Assembly: GCF_009936375.1 (NCBI RefSeq) | Contig: NZ_AP022332.1 | Span: 1,359,501 to 1,423,500, forward strand | Source of the DNA: Methylosinus sp. C49 | GTDB taxonomy: Bacteria > Pseudomonadota > Alphaproteobacteria > Rhizobiales > Beijerinckiaceae | DNA length: 64,000 bases | Reading direction: 5' to 3' | In this document: one piece after another, positions 1 to 8,233 of the stretch | Layout: the number at the start of each line of letters is the position of its first letter | Position numbering within the stretch: the stretch's first letter is position 1 | Position numbers and translations under genes: made by a program | The notes under the pieces: generated by a model | The model's database searches: none | What the model was told of the DNA's origin: nothing | The model's input: only the letters and a program-made list of their open reading frames with translations

Positions 1-540
1 CGTCGCCGCAATGGGGCTGCTCGCGGCGGCCGCTTGCTCTTTTTCGTGGCGCGGATGACCGGCCTCGCCGCGCCGGTCTCGGCGGCCGCCGTGATGCTGG
101 CCTTTGCCGTCACCCTCTATGAGACGAGCCAGGAATCGCCGCGCGCGGCGCAGAAGGCGGTCGATTATCTGCGCGGCACGGTCTATCGCGCTCTGCTCGT
201 TTCAGCGCTCGGCGTCGCCGTCGCTTTCGCGAGCGCCAGCGGAGCGGCGCTGCAGGTCTCTTCCTCCATTGTGCTGGTCGCGGCGACGGCGCTGAGCCGC
301 GCCGCTTTCGCCATGCCGCCGCCATTCGGCCGGCTCGCGCTCGTGGGTGCGGCGACGGCGGCGATGGCGGCGACAGTCCACGCGCTTCGAAGAAGGTCGC
401 GGCGTATTCGCCGGCGCTCGCGCTCATCCTATTGGTGGGCGCCGGCGTCGGCGTCTATGCGCCCATCGGCTCTCGCATTCGATCTCGCCGAAACGCGAGC
501 GCTCGTCGGCGCGCGCGCCTGTCAGAGCCCCATCGCCTAA
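1..540 (+). pseudogene. 5'-truncated membrane protein, probably frameshifted
   Basis: The frame is open from the first base of the window, so the gene starts outside it. Codons up to about base 370 have strong third-position GC and encode two hydrophobic stretches (around 60-125 and 195-290). Downstream in this frame the product becomes arginine/serine-rich and no longer looks like protein. Meanwhile the frame starting at multiples of three gives a good transmembrane segment (about 405-465, PALALILLVGAGVGVY). This suggests an indel near 370-395, either a real pseudogene or a sequence error. The nominal stop at 538-540 touches the end of the convergent TonB receptor gene. I do not recognise the family. 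Confidence 0.3.
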
Positions 541-2720
541 AAGACGAAATTCGCGAACAGCCGCACATTCGCGCCCGGCATCGGAACCTCGTCCTTCTTA
601 TAAGAGACGCTGTTGCGTATGTCGGCGTTGAGCAGATTGTCGCCGACGATTCCGACGCTCATTTCCCGCGCCGGGAACTCGCCCTTGGGCAGCGTGACCC
701 TATAGCTGATCTCGGCTTTCAGCAGATTATAGCCCTTGGTCGGCGTCTCGGCGATCGTCGCTACGTTGTTCTGCGCGAAAGCATGCAGATAGCTGACGCG
801 CGCCAGCCAATTGGAGTCGCGCCAGAATAATCCGCCGCCGAGGCGCACGGGCGGAATGCGCGGCACATTGGTCCCATCCGAGAAAGTCGCGCGCACCACG
901 TCGAGCTTGTTCTCGACGCCGAGGATTCCGTCCGCGAGCGGCAGCGCGTCCCATTGGCTCTGGAATTCGCCGCCGCGGAAAGTGGCGTCGCGTTGCGAAT
1001 AGAGCGCCTGATTGAGCGCGCCGCCGGCGCCCGCCGGCGAGCAGCTGTCGAAATCCTCGTCGCAGGTCTCGCCGGAGAGACGGCGATAGATGAAACCGTC
1101 GAAATGCGTGTAGAAAAACGTCGCCTCGAAGCGGAATGGACCTTTGGCGCGGCGCAGGCCGACCTCGACCGAATCGGCGGCTTCGATTCCGAGCAGCGGA
1201 TTGCCGATGTCGAAAGTTCCCGTCGCGTCATGGACGCCGTGCGAGAACAATTCCGGCCCGCGCGGCGCGCGCTCGACATGCTGCGCCGTCACGCTCCCGA
1301 CCGTGCCGAAAGGCAGATCCTGCAACAGGCCGACGGCGATGCTCTTGGGCGTGAAATGCCGATCATATTTGAAGGAGGTCGTCGGATCGAGGAAGAGATC
1401 GGGCGTCTGTCCCGTCGTCTCGACGCTCTCGATGCGGCCGGCGACCTGCAGGCGCAGCGCTTGGGTGATCTGGAATTCGTTGAACAGATAGAAGGCGATG
1501 CTGTGAGAGTCGGTCGGATCGAACAGATTGCCGCCGGCGCCGGGCGCGGTGAGGCGCTGATGCGCGCCCTGCACGCCGAATGCGGTGGTGAGCTTGGCGA
1601 AGCGCAGATCGAAGGGCGCGAGCTGCGCCTCGATCCGCGCCTCCTGCTCCTGATTGGTGAAGGTCTGCTGTATGCCCTCTGCGCCGCCCTCGAGACCGAC
1701 CTCATTATGCTTGTAATCGCTCGCGCCGGCCCAGAGGCGAATAGCCTCGATAAAGGAGGCGGGCGGGCGATATTCGCCTTTCACCGCCACTTTCGTCTGC
1801 CGCAGCTGGATGCGCGTGCGGCTCTCCGTCGAATCCATGCCGGGGATGCGATAGACGCTCTCGAATTGCGTGACCGAGGCGCCGAAAAAGCCGCGATCGA
1901 AGATGTAGGAGCCGCCGGCCGACCAGCCGCCGGAGCGCATGAAGGAATTGGGCTGGCGTCCGAAGACGAGCGGCGCCGGATCGGTCGGCGCGAGATAAGG
2001 GTAGGAGGGAATTGCGTAATTGCTCGTGCGGCGGCCGTGGGCGTCGGCGTGCAGAGCGAAATTCCCCTGGCCGACGTCGACCAGCGCCGCCTGCTCCAGC
2101 CCGGCGTCGACCGTCGAGACTGCGCTGCGGGTCTCCAGCCGCGTGCAGGGGCCGGGGAGAGTCTCGTCGCCGCGGCAGGGCAGGGCCTCGGGAATGCGGT
2201 TGTTGGTGGCGTTGACGACGCCGCCGATCGCCTGCGAGCCCCAGCGCAACGTCGCCGGGCCGCGCACCACCTCGACGCGATCGGCGCCGAGCGGGTCGAG
2301 CGGCACGCCATGATCCTCGCCGAGCTCGGAGACGCCGCTGGAGCCGAGGCCATTTTCTTGAATGCGGACGCGATGCGCGTCGAGGCCGCGCACGATCGGC
2401 CGGCTGGCGGCGCCGGGCGCGAAGCTGGAGCCGGTGATTCCCGGCTTGTCGAAGAGGAGATCGCCGAGCGTCGCGCCGCCGGAGCGGCGAATCTCGTCCG
2501 AATCGACGACTGTCACAGTGGCGAATTGATCCGCGACTATGGGGAGAATGCCGCGTGTTTCCGGCGCGGCGGGCTGCGTCGTCGCCGGCGCGCGCCGGAT
2601 CGGGCTCGACGCGGCAATGTCGATCTCGGGCAGCGCCTCCTGCGCGCCCGCCCGGCCGGAGCCGAGCGCCGCCAGGAGAATTCCGCCCGATAGAGCGAGG
2701 CGGATAGAAGAGTTTTCCAT
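537..2720 (-). CDS. znuD: TonB-dependent outer-membrane receptor, ZnuD-like (zinc uptake)
   Basis: This 727-residue protein has a signal peptide (about residues 1-26, ending in AGA), a plug domain (about 60-180) and a beta-barrel ending in the outer-membrane signature Phe (FANFVF). The plug contains the ZnuD-type run HGVPLDPLGADRVEVVRGPA followed by a glycine-rich GGVVN. Two closely spaced cysteine pairs lie in predicted extracellular loops (CRGDETLPGPC and CDEDFDSC), as seen in metal-scavenging receptors. The receptor would use TonB energy to import zinc or a zinc complex. A near-perfect Zur box sits 20 bases upstream of the start codon, which supports zinc rather than iron or heme as substrate. 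The gene is monocistronic. Family assignment is strong. Substrate is inferred from the motif and the operator. Confidence 0.9.
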   Translation of the reverse strand: MENSSIRLALSGGILLAALGSGRAGAQEALPEIDIAASSPIRRAPATTQPAAPETRGILPIVADQFATVTVVDSDEIRRSGGATLGDLLFDKPGITGSSFAPGAASRPIVRGLDAHRVRIQENGLGSSGVSELGEDHGVPLDPLGADRVEVVRGPATLRWGSQAIGGVVNATNNRIPEALPCRGDETLPGPCTRLETRSAVSTVDAGLEQAALVDVGQGNFALHADAHGRRTSNYAIPSYPYLAPTDPAPLVFGRQPNSFMRSGGWSAGGSYIFDRGFFGASVTQFESVYRIPGMDSTESRTRIQLRQTKVAVKGEYRPPASFIEAIRLWAGASDYKHNEVGLEGGAEGIQQTFTNQEQEARIEAQLAPFDLRFAKLTTAFGVQGAHQRLTAPGAGGNLFDPTDSHSIAFYLFNEFQITQALRLQVAGRIESVETTGQTPDLFLDPTTSFKYDRHFTPKSIAVGLLQDLPFGTVGSVTAQHVERAPRGPELFSHGVHDATGTFDIGNPLLGIEAADSVEVGLRRAKGPFRFEATFFYTHFDGFIYRRLSGETCDEDFDSCSPAGAGGALNQALYSQRDATFRGGEFQSQWDALPLADGILGVENKLDVVRATFSDGTNVPRIPPVRLGGGLFWRDSNWLARVSYLHAFAQNNVATIAETPTKGYNLLKAEISYRVTLPKGEFPAREMSVGIVGDNLLNADIRNSVSYKKDEVPMPGANVRLFANFVF

Positions 2721-2740
2721 GAATCTCGTCCCCGAGAGCG

Positions 2741-2754
2741 TATGTTATAACATA
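2741..2754. promoter_or_regulatory. Zur-box operator upstream of znuD-like gene
   Basis: The sequence TATGTTATAACATA is a perfect 14-base palindrome. It overlaps GTTATAACATAAC, which matches the known alphaproteobacterial Zur operator pattern (GTTAT-GTTATAAC type). It lies 20 bases upstream of the TonB receptor start codon, where bound Zur would block transcription when zinc is plentiful. Confidence 0.8.
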
Positions 2755-2922
2755 ACATCGATAATGCGCCGGGAGCTCGGCCATTGTCAATCTGCGGCGC
2801 TGCGGCGAGCGACGAATAGGCGCGGAGGGCTTGATCGCGGAGCCGAAATCGGGCATAGGCTGCGCGCACGAGGCGCTGGGCGGTGATCCCGGCTACATGT
2901 AATTTTGTCCGGGGATCGACCG

Positions 2923-3048
2923 ATGAAAGTCCGCAATTCGCTGAAGTCTCTACGTGCGCGTCACCGCGACAACCAGCTCGTGCGCCGCAAAGGCCGCGTC
3001 TATGTCATCAACAAGGTGCAGAAGCGCTTCAAAGCCCGCCAGGGCTGA
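2923..3048 (+). CDS. rpmJ: 50S ribosomal protein L36 (cysteine-less form)
   Basis: This 41-codon gene begins [10 protein letters not shown] and ends [10 protein letters not shown]. It is highly basic and matches the L36 form typical of alphaproteobacteria. It contains no cysteine, so it is the zinc-independent (C-minus) type. L36 is the last small protein added to the 50S subunit. The gene stands alone between the divergent TonB receptor and the convergent deacetylase and is followed by a strong terminator. Confidence 0.95.
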   Translation: MKVRNSLKSLRARHRDNQLVRRKGRVYVINKVQKRFKARQG

Positions 3049-3079
3049 CGAACAGCCCGCTTCGCCCTGAATTTACCGA

Positions 3080-3106
3080 CGCGTCGCCCTCGAGCGGCGC
3101 GTTTTT
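3080..3106 (+). terminator. Rho-independent terminator of rpmJ
   Basis: An 8-base stem (CGCGTCGC with GCGGCGCG, one G-T pair) around a 6-base loop is followed directly by five T residues. It sits between rpmJ and the convergent deacetylase gene. Confidence 0.85.
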
Positions 3107-3112
3107 CGTTTC

Positions 3113-4045
3113 TCAGGCGCCCATCAGCGCCAGAATATGCGCCGCGGCCGAGCGGCCGAGCGCCGTGAGGTCGTAGCCGCCCTCGAGCATCGAGACGACG
3201 CGCCCATCGGCGCTACGCAGCGAGGCGTCGATGATGCGCTTGGTCGCCTCGCTATAGTCGCGCTCGGTGAAGCGCAGGCCGCCGAGCGGATCGTCCCTGT
3301 GGCCGTCGAAGCCGGCCGAGATCAGCACCAGATCGGGCGCGAAATCTTTGAGCCGCGGCAGGATGCGCGTCGTCAGCGCCTCGACGAAATCATCCCCCGT
3401 CGCGCCCGCAAAGAGTGGAGCGTTGACGATCTGGTCGAACTCGCCGGTCTCGCTCGTCGCCCCCGTGCCGGGATAATAAGGCGCCTGATGGGTGGAGCAG
3501 AACAGAACCTGCCGATCCGCCCAGAACACCTCCTGCGTCCCATTGCCGTGATGAACGTCGAAATCGACGATGGCGACGCGCTCCGCGGCATGGGCGGCGA
3601 TCGCATGGCGCGCGGCGATGGCGACATTGTTGAAAATGCAGAAGCCCATGGGCGTGGTCGGCCCGGCGTGATGGCCGGGCGGGCGCACGCAGACGAAGGC
3701 GGTGTCCGCCGCCCCTTTCATCACTTCATCCACGGCAGCAGTCGCGCCGCCGGCCGCATGAAACGCCGCCTCCAGAGATTCGGGACACATCAGCGTGTCG
3801 GGATCGAGCGCGACGAGGCCCTCGCGCGGCGCGGCTTTCTCGATCGCGCGCAAATGGCTCTCGGGATGGACGCGCAGCAGGGCCTCCCGCTCTGCGGCGG
3901 GCGCGGAGACGCGGATGAGATGCTGGAACCGTTCGGCCTCGAGCTCGCGCTCTATGGCGCGTAGCCGCTCGGGCTGCTCGGGATGGCCCGCGCCCATATT
4001 ATGCGCGAGGCCGCTCTCATGTGTGAAGAACAGGGTCCTCGTCAT
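3113..4045 (-). CDS. Histone deacetylase family protein (acetylpolyamine amidohydrolase-like)
   Basis: The 310-residue product belongs to the class II HDAC/AcuC/APAH superfamily of zinc hydrolases. Visible landmarks are RPPGHHA (catalytic His pair), GFCIFNNVA, VDFDVHHGNGTQ (zinc Asp and His), SAGFDGHRDDPLGG (second zinc Asp) and the C-terminal LEGGYDL. It would remove acetyl groups from lysine side chains or from small acetylated amines. Its start was chosen at the ATG beginning MTRTLFF, because the longer frame adds a non-conserved proline/arginine-rich stretch. It ends 12 bases from the rpmJ terminator T-run. A paralogue with the same motifs lies at 26617-27624. Confidence 0.9.
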   Translation of the reverse strand: MTRTLFFTHESGLAHNMGAGHPEQPERLRAIERELEAERFQHLIRVSAPAAEREALLRVHPESHLRAIEKAAPREGLVALDPDTLMCPESLEAAFHAAGGATAAVDEVMKGAADTAFVCVRPPGHHAGPTTPMGFCIFNNVAIAARHAIAAHAAERVAIVDFDVHHGNGTQEVFWADRQVLFCSTHQAPYYPGTGATSETGEFDQIVNAPLFAGATGDDFVEALTTRILPRLKDFAPDLVLISAGFDGHRDDPLGGLRFTERDYSEATKRIIDASLRSADGRVVSMLEGGYDLTALGRSAAAHILALMGA

Positions 4046-4286
4046 GGCCAGCCGCTCTCGACTCTCGCTAAGGAAGTCGCCCTGCCAAAGAAGTCGAGGC
4101 CCTTGTAGCACGCCGCCGCGCCCGGAGGGCGCCGGAAAAATTCTCAAAAAAGCGCATCGGACCGTCCGCCGGCGTTGCGTTGCGGCAACAGGTCGGGAAT
4201 TATTGCGCGACGATGTTTCCGTTCAGTAAGTTTATGGTAAGCAAATTCCTAAATAGATGTTTCGGGCGTTGAGAAAGGGCGCGTTC

Positions 4287-4901
4287 ATGGATTCGAGGCA
4301 GGGTTTCGTCGCGGTCGTTCTCGCTGTGTCGCTCGCCGGCTGCAACGCCGCGTTCGGGCCGCGCTTGCCGGATCCGCAGCTCAGCGGACGCGACGCACAA
4401 TTCATGGCTCTGGTGCCCACGGCGGATGTCGGCGCGGCCTATGAGCGCTATCTCGTCGACTTCAAGACGAGCGAGCCGACAGGCTCCATCGTCGTCGATA
4501 CGAAGAATAAATTCCTTTATCTCGTGGAGCCGAACGGCAAGGCGATCCGCTATGGCGTCGCCACCGGGCAGGAGGCCTATGGCTGGACCGGCCGCGCCGT
4601 GATCGGCGGCATGCAGGAATGGCCGCGCTGGATTCCGCCCAAGGACATGCTGGAGCGCTGGCCGCATCTGCAGCCGACGGCGGACGCCGGCGGCCTGCCC
4701 GGCGGCCCGGACAATCCGCTCGGCGCCCGCGCGCTCTATCTCTTCGAGAATGGCAAGGACACGCTCTACCGCATTCACGGCACCAATGAGCCGGAAAAGA
4801 TCGGCCAGAGCGTCTCCTCCGGCTGCATCCGCATGCGCGACATAGACGCGATCGACCTCTACAGCCGCGTCAAGGTCGGCGCGAATGTCGTGGTGATCTG
4901 A
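4287..4901 (+). CDS. L,D-transpeptidase (YkuD domain) lipoprotein
   Basis: The 204-residue protein starts with a lipoprotein signal whose lipobox is LAGC, so it should be anchored by a diacylated Cys in the cell envelope. The YkuD domain covers about residues 70-204 and has the catalytic HGTNEP and SSGCIRM motifs with the nucleophilic Cys. Such enzymes make 3-3 cross-links in peptidoglycan or attach lipoproteins to it. The ATG at 4287 is preceded by a GAGAAAGGG ribosome-binding site, so it is preferred to the ATG at 4257. The gene is monocistronic and ends at a bidirectional terminator. Confidence 0.92.
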   Translation: MDSRQGFVAVVLAVSLAGCNAAFGPRLPDPQLSGRDAQFMALVPTADVGAAYERYLVDFKTSEPTGSIVVDTKNKFLYLVEPNGKAIRYGVATGQEAYGWTGRAVIGGMQEWPRWIPPKDMLERWPHLQPTADAGGLPGGPDNPLGARALYLFENGKDTLYRIHGTNEPEKIGQSVSSGCIRMRDIDAIDLYSRVKVGANVVVI

Positions 4902-4910
4902 GGCGCTTCT

Positions 4911-4943
4911 CCCTCTCCCCGCGAGCGGGGAGAGGGGATTTTC
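4911..4943. terminator. Bidirectional terminator between convergent genes
   Basis: CCCTCTCCCC and GGGGAGAGGG form a perfect 10-base stem with a short GCGAGC loop, followed by GATTTTCC. It separates the L,D-transpeptidase gene from the convergent ribB gene. Confidence 0.7.
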
Positions 4944-4945
4944 CA

Positions 4946-6025
4946 TCAGTCCAGCGGCTCCACGGCCACGATCTCTATTCCAAAGCCCGAGAGGCCCACA
5001 TAGGTGCGCGGCTTGGGCTTGGAGGTGCGCAGGCGGATCGAGGTGACGCCCAGATCCTTCAAAATCTGCGCGCCGAGACCCACGTCCAGCCATTGCGCGG
5101 TGCGCGCCTCCTCCGAGCTGCTGTCCGAGACGACCGGATTGACCGGAACGCCGGCCGCGCCGTCGCGCAGATAGACCAGCACGCCGCGTCCTTCCGCCGC
5201 GAAACGCTCCATGGTGCGGCGGATCGCATCCGCGCCGCCGAAGACGTCGGCGATGATATCGGCGCGATGCAGCCGCGCCGGCACGCCTTTGCCGTCGCCG
5301 ATCTGCCCGACGACGAAGGCGAAATGCTGTACCGGATCGAAGGCGCTGACATAGGCGTGGCAGGTCGCCTCGCCGGCGAAGGTTTTAACCGGGAAGCTGG
5401 CGACGCGCTCCACCAGCTTCTCGCGCGCCTGGCGATGGGCGATGAGATCGGCGGTGGAGATCATCTTCAGCCCATGGGCCGCGGCGAAATCGACGATCTG
5501 CTTGCCGGCCATCACCGTGCCGTCGTCATTGGCGAGCTCGCAAATGACCCCCACCGGCGGCAGGCCGGCGAGACGGCAGAGATCGACGGCCGCCTCCGTA
5601 TGGCCGGAGCGCATCAGCACGCCGCCGTCCTTGGCGATGAGGGGGAAGACATGGCCGGGCCGCACGAAATCATGCGGGCCGCGATTGCCATTGGCGAGCG
5701 CGCGCACCGTGTTGCAGCGCTGCTCGGCGGAAATGCCGGTGGTGAGCCCCTCGCGCGCGTCCACGCTGACGGTGAAGGCGGTGCCGAGCGGCGCGTCATT
5801 GGCGGCGACCATGGGCGCGAGATGCAGCCGCCGGGCCTCCTCCAGCGTCAGCGGCGCGCAGACGATGCCGCAGCAATGGCGGATGATGAAGGCCATTTTT
5901 TCAGGCGTGCAGAGCGAGGCGGCGATGATGAGGTCGCCCTCATTCTCGCGATCATCGTCATCGGTGACGACGACGATCTCGCCGCGCCCGATCGCCTCTA
6001 TGGCCTCGGTGACGGAATGGGACAA
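4946..6025 (-). CDS. ribB: 3,4-dihydroxy-2-butanone-4-phosphate synthase with degenerate GTP-cyclohydrolase II domain
   Basis: The 359-residue protein begins with a complete DHBP synthase domain (about 1-205), including DDDDRENEGD (metal/substrate loop), GHVFPL and RSGHTEAAVD. This domain converts ribulose-5-phosphate to the four-carbon riboflavin precursor. The C-terminal 150 residues follow the GTP cyclohydrolase II fold but lack the zinc-binding Cys-x2-Gly...Cys-x-Cys motif. In its place is LHRADIIADVFGG. Cyclohydrolase activity is therefore unlikely, and the domain is probably structural, as in many alphaproteobacterial RibBA-like proteins. I see no FMN riboswitch in the 124 bases upstream. 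Confidence 0.92.
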   Translation of the reverse strand: MSHSVTEAIEAIGRGEIVVVTDDDDRENEGDLIIAASLCTPEKMAFIIRHCCGIVCAPLTLEEARRLHLAPMVAANDAPLGTAFTVSVDAREGLTTGISAEQRCNTVRALANGNRGPHDFVRPGHVFPLIAKDGGVLMRSGHTEAAVDLCRLAGLPPVGVICELANDDGTVMAGKQIVDFAAAHGLKMISTADLIAHRQAREKLVERVASFPVKTFAGEATCHAYVSAFDPVQHFAFVVGQIGDGKGVPARLHRADIIADVFGGADAIRRTMERFAAEGRGVLVYLRDGAAGVPVNPVVSDSSSEEARTAQWLDVGLGAQILKDLGVTSIRLRTSKPKPRTYVGLSGFGIEIVAVEPLD

Positions 6026-6149
6026 GACGGGCTCCGCTGTTCCCGGCGCATTGGGCCGGCGCGGCTGTTCTACTCCCGCGCCCCAGCAGATTCAAACTTT
6101 AGCGCGCTTTCCGTTCGATCGATCGGAATTCGCGCTCCAGCGAGCGCAC

Positions 6150-6178
6150 AAAAAAACTGCCCGAGTCGCCCCGGGCAG
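6150..6178 (-). terminator. Rho-independent terminator of the sMMO operon
   Basis: Read on the minus strand, CTGCCCG and CGGGCAG form a 7-base stem around an 8-base loop, followed by seven T residues. It lies 58 bases past the mmoC stop codon. Confidence 0.92.
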
Positions 6179-6235
6179 AAAAGTCGGGAGCCCCGCCCGG
6201 CGAGCGCGGCCGAGCGAAGATCGTTCGGCCGCGGC

Positions 6236-7267
6236 TCAGCCGCTCGCCAGGAATTTCTCGAGATAGACCTGCTCCTTGGGCACGCCCGCCGTCGCCGCGG
6301 CGTCGAAGGCCGCCTCGATCATGCCGGGCGGGCCGCACAGATAAATGTCCGGCTTGCCGCGCAGCTTCTCGAGCTCGGCGCGCATGAGATCTATGACCGT
6401 TCCCTTGGCGACGCCATTCGCCTCGCTCGCATTGACGACCGCGACCTGCACATCGAGGCTCGGCATGGCGTTCTGCAGCGCCTTCAGCTCCTCGACATAG
6501 AAGAGCTCCTCATAGTTGGTGACGCCGAAGAACAAGGTCGCCGGTTGCTGATCGCTCTCCTTCTTCAGCTGCCGGATCATCGACAGCACCGGCGACAGTC
6601 CCGTGCCGCCGGCGACGAAGAAGCGCGGCCGCTCGCTCTTGTGCAGCATGAAGGAGCCCGCCGGTCCGCGCAGCGCGACGCGCAGGCCGACCTTGGCCTG
6701 CGTTTGCAGGAATTTCGAGAAGGCGCCGTCCGGCAGCAGGCGAATGAAGAATTCGAGCCGACCATCTTCCGCGACCGAAGCCATGGAATAGGAGCGGCGC
6801 GTGTGCGTGCCCGGAATTTCTATGTCGACGAATTGCCCGGCGGCAAAGTTCAGCGCGATCGGCGCCGCGCCATCGGCGGTCAACGGCTGCAGCACGAGCC
6901 GCACGACATTGGACGATACGCGATCGCATTCGACGATCTCGGCCAGCCAATTGGTCTGGATCGCCTCGAAGGAGATGCGATCATAGGTGTAAGGCACGAT
7001 CAGATGCAGATCGCTGCGCGGGAAGGTGCGGCACAGCAGAACCTTGCCGTCCTCCTCCTCGTCCGGCGGCAGCGCCTGCACCTTGACGTCGATGAGCTCG
7101 TAATCGCCATCCGTGCAATCGGCCTTGCAGGTCGCGCAGCCGCCCGCGCGGCAGGAAGAAAGAAGAATCACGCTTTGACGAAGCCCTGCCGAAATGACGT
7201 CCTCGCTCGGTCCGCATTCGAATGAGCAGGTTTCTCCGTCCTCTGTCTCGATGACGATCTGATACAT
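6236..7267 (-). CDS. mmoC: Soluble methane monooxygenase reductase (component C)
   Basis: This 343-residue protein matches the usual MmoC length. An N-terminal plant-type [2Fe-2S] domain (about 1-100) shows CRAGGCATC...C and a fourth Cys in LLCRTF. An FAD-binding domain follows (RRSYSMAS), then an NAD-binding domain (FFVAGGTGLSPV, YLCGPPGM). It passes electrons from NADH through FAD and the iron-sulfur centre to the MmoX diiron site. It is the last gene of the operon, 16 bases after mmoD and just before the terminator. Confidence 0.98.
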   Translation of the reverse strand: MYQIVIETEDGETCSFECGPSEDVISAGLRQSVILLSSCRAGGCATCKADCTDGDYELIDVKVQALPPDEEEDGKVLLCRTFPRSDLHLIVPYTYDRISFEAIQTNWLAEIVECDRVSSNVVRLVLQPLTADGAAPIALNFAAGQFVDIEIPGTHTRRSYSMASVAEDGRLEFFIRLLPDGAFSKFLQTQAKVGLRVALRGPAGSFMLHKSERPRFFVAGGTGLSPVLSMIRQLKKESDQQPATLFFGVTNYEELFYVEELKALQNAMPSLDVQVAVVNASEANGVAKGTVIDLMRAELEKLRGKPDIYLCGPPGMIEAAFDAAATAGVPKEQVYLEKFLASG

Positions 7268-7283
7268 ACGTCTTCCGCCCTTG

Positions 7284-7619
7284 CTACTCTGGCTGCGCCA
7301 GCTCGTTTTTCGTTGTCTCGTTGTGATCATCGATCGGGATCGGCGTGCCGAGCGACTGCAGCAGACGCTTGATCTCCGCGCTATTGTCGCCGGGCCGCGC
7401 CGCCGCCTCGTCCTGCCGCCGGAAGAAGCCGAGCACATGGGACACCGCCTCACGCGCCGAATCCAACGACAGCGAGCAGCCTTCCTGGACGAACTCACCG
7501 TCGCGCAAAATCTCCCAGCGCCACATGTAATCGAGATCCATCGTATAGGCGGCGTAGCGTGAATCTGCGTGAATCAGAATCCGCTGCTCATCCGCCGCTT
7601 GTTCCGCGCACTGCGCCAT
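7284..7619 (-). CDS. mmoD: sMMO accessory protein MmoD
   Basis: The 111-residue product starts MAQCAEQAADEQ and has a conserved central DLDYMWRWEILRDGEFVQEG. MmoD is not part of the active enzyme. In Methylosinus it is reported to bind the hydroxylase and to take part in the copper-dependent switch between soluble and particulate methane monooxygenase. The gene occupies its standard place between mmoZ and mmoC. The start was placed at the ATG after the inter-gene hairpin, not at the upstream extension, which would overlap mmoZ. Confidence 0.93.
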   Translation of the reverse strand: MAQCAEQAADEQRILIHADSRYAAYTMDLDYMWRWEILRDGEFVQEGCSLSLDSAREAVSHVLGFFRRQDEAAARPGDNSAEIKRLLQSLGTPIPIDDHNETTKNELAQPE

Positions 7620-7642
7620 GGCCTTCTCTCCCTTGTCGCGAA

Positions 7643-7672
7643 GGCGTTCGGGCGGAGGGCCGCCCGAACGCT
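7643..7672 (-). other. Intercistronic hairpin between mmoZ and mmoD
   Basis: CGTTCGGGCGG and CCGCCCGAACG pair perfectly (11 bases, extended by a G-C and a G-T pair) around a 4-base loop. It fills the 79-base gap between mmoZ and mmoD. No T-run follows, so it is more likely an mRNA processing or stability element than a full terminator. Its effect on the mmoDC portion is inference. Confidence 0.75.
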
Positions 7673-7698
7673 CGATCTCTGCTTTGTGAAGGAAGCCG

Positions 7699-8208
7699 TC
7701 AGGCCTGCAGATGCAGGACCTTGACGCCGCGCTCCTTACGCAGCCCCTCGAGAGGAGTCGCGTAATAATCGGTGTTGCGCAGCTCCATGAGAATGGTGCC
7801 GAGCGCCGCATCGGTGCGCAGGAACACATTCACCGGCAGAACCGGCGGCTTGTAGAGCTGGCGGAACTCGATATGGATGCGCTCCGCCGCATATTTGCTC
7901 TCGGCGGCCTTCATCTTGGCGATCCAGGTCGCTTCCACCGCAGCGGCGTCCTCGCCGGTCGTCGCCTTGGTGATGAGATCGGCCACGGAGAGCTTCTCGG
8001 TCTTGAGCACCGAGAGACGCTCCTCGATCTTGCGCTCGATATATTGATAATCGACGTCGAGATCGTAGCTCTTGCGGAAGGGCGAGGAATAGGAGAGACG
8101 GAAGTCCTGAATGAACTTCGTCGCCTGCTCCACGCTGTTCAGCTTGGCGATCTTTCCTTCCCACTCGGTGCGAGTGGAATTGTCGTGGATCGGTTCTCTT
8201 TTCGCCAT
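7699..8208 (-). CDS. mmoZ: sMMO hydroxylase gamma subunit
   Basis: The 169-residue protein begins [16 protein letters not shown] and contains the gamma-subunit landmarks [17 protein letters not shown] and [16 protein letters not shown]. It has no metal site and stabilises the alpha2-beta2-gamma2 hydroxylase by contacting the alpha and beta subunits. It follows mmoB by 25 bases and precedes the hairpin and mmoD. Confidence 0.98.
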   Translation of the reverse strand: MAKREPIHDNSTRTEWEGKIAKLNSVEQATKFIQDFRLSYSSPFRKSYDLDVDYQYIERKIEERLSVLKTEKLSVADLITKATTGEDAAAVEATWIAKMKAAESKYAAERIHIEFRQLYKPPVLPVNVFLRTDAALGTILMELRNTDYYATPLEGLRKERGVKVLHLQA

Positions 8209-8233
8209 TGTGGCAATCCTTGTCGTCGACCGA

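Noticed and set aside
954-2693. Long open frame opposite the TonB receptor
   Set aside because: It is the GC-rich antisense shadow of znuD. It has no family motifs, and its composition is that of reverse-complemented coding DNA. The same applies to long frames opposite ribB, mmoXYB, mmoG, mmoR, the decarboxylase and the kinases.
2755-2922. Zur control of rpmJ as a settled feature
   Set aside because: The box is about 170 bases from the rpmJ start and 20 from the znuD start. Only znuD control is well supported, so rpmJ control is left as a finding.
6026-6149. FMN riboswitch upstream of ribB
   Set aside because: I could not find the conserved RFN-element core. The stretch holds only short GC-rich sequence and the sMMO terminator beyond it.
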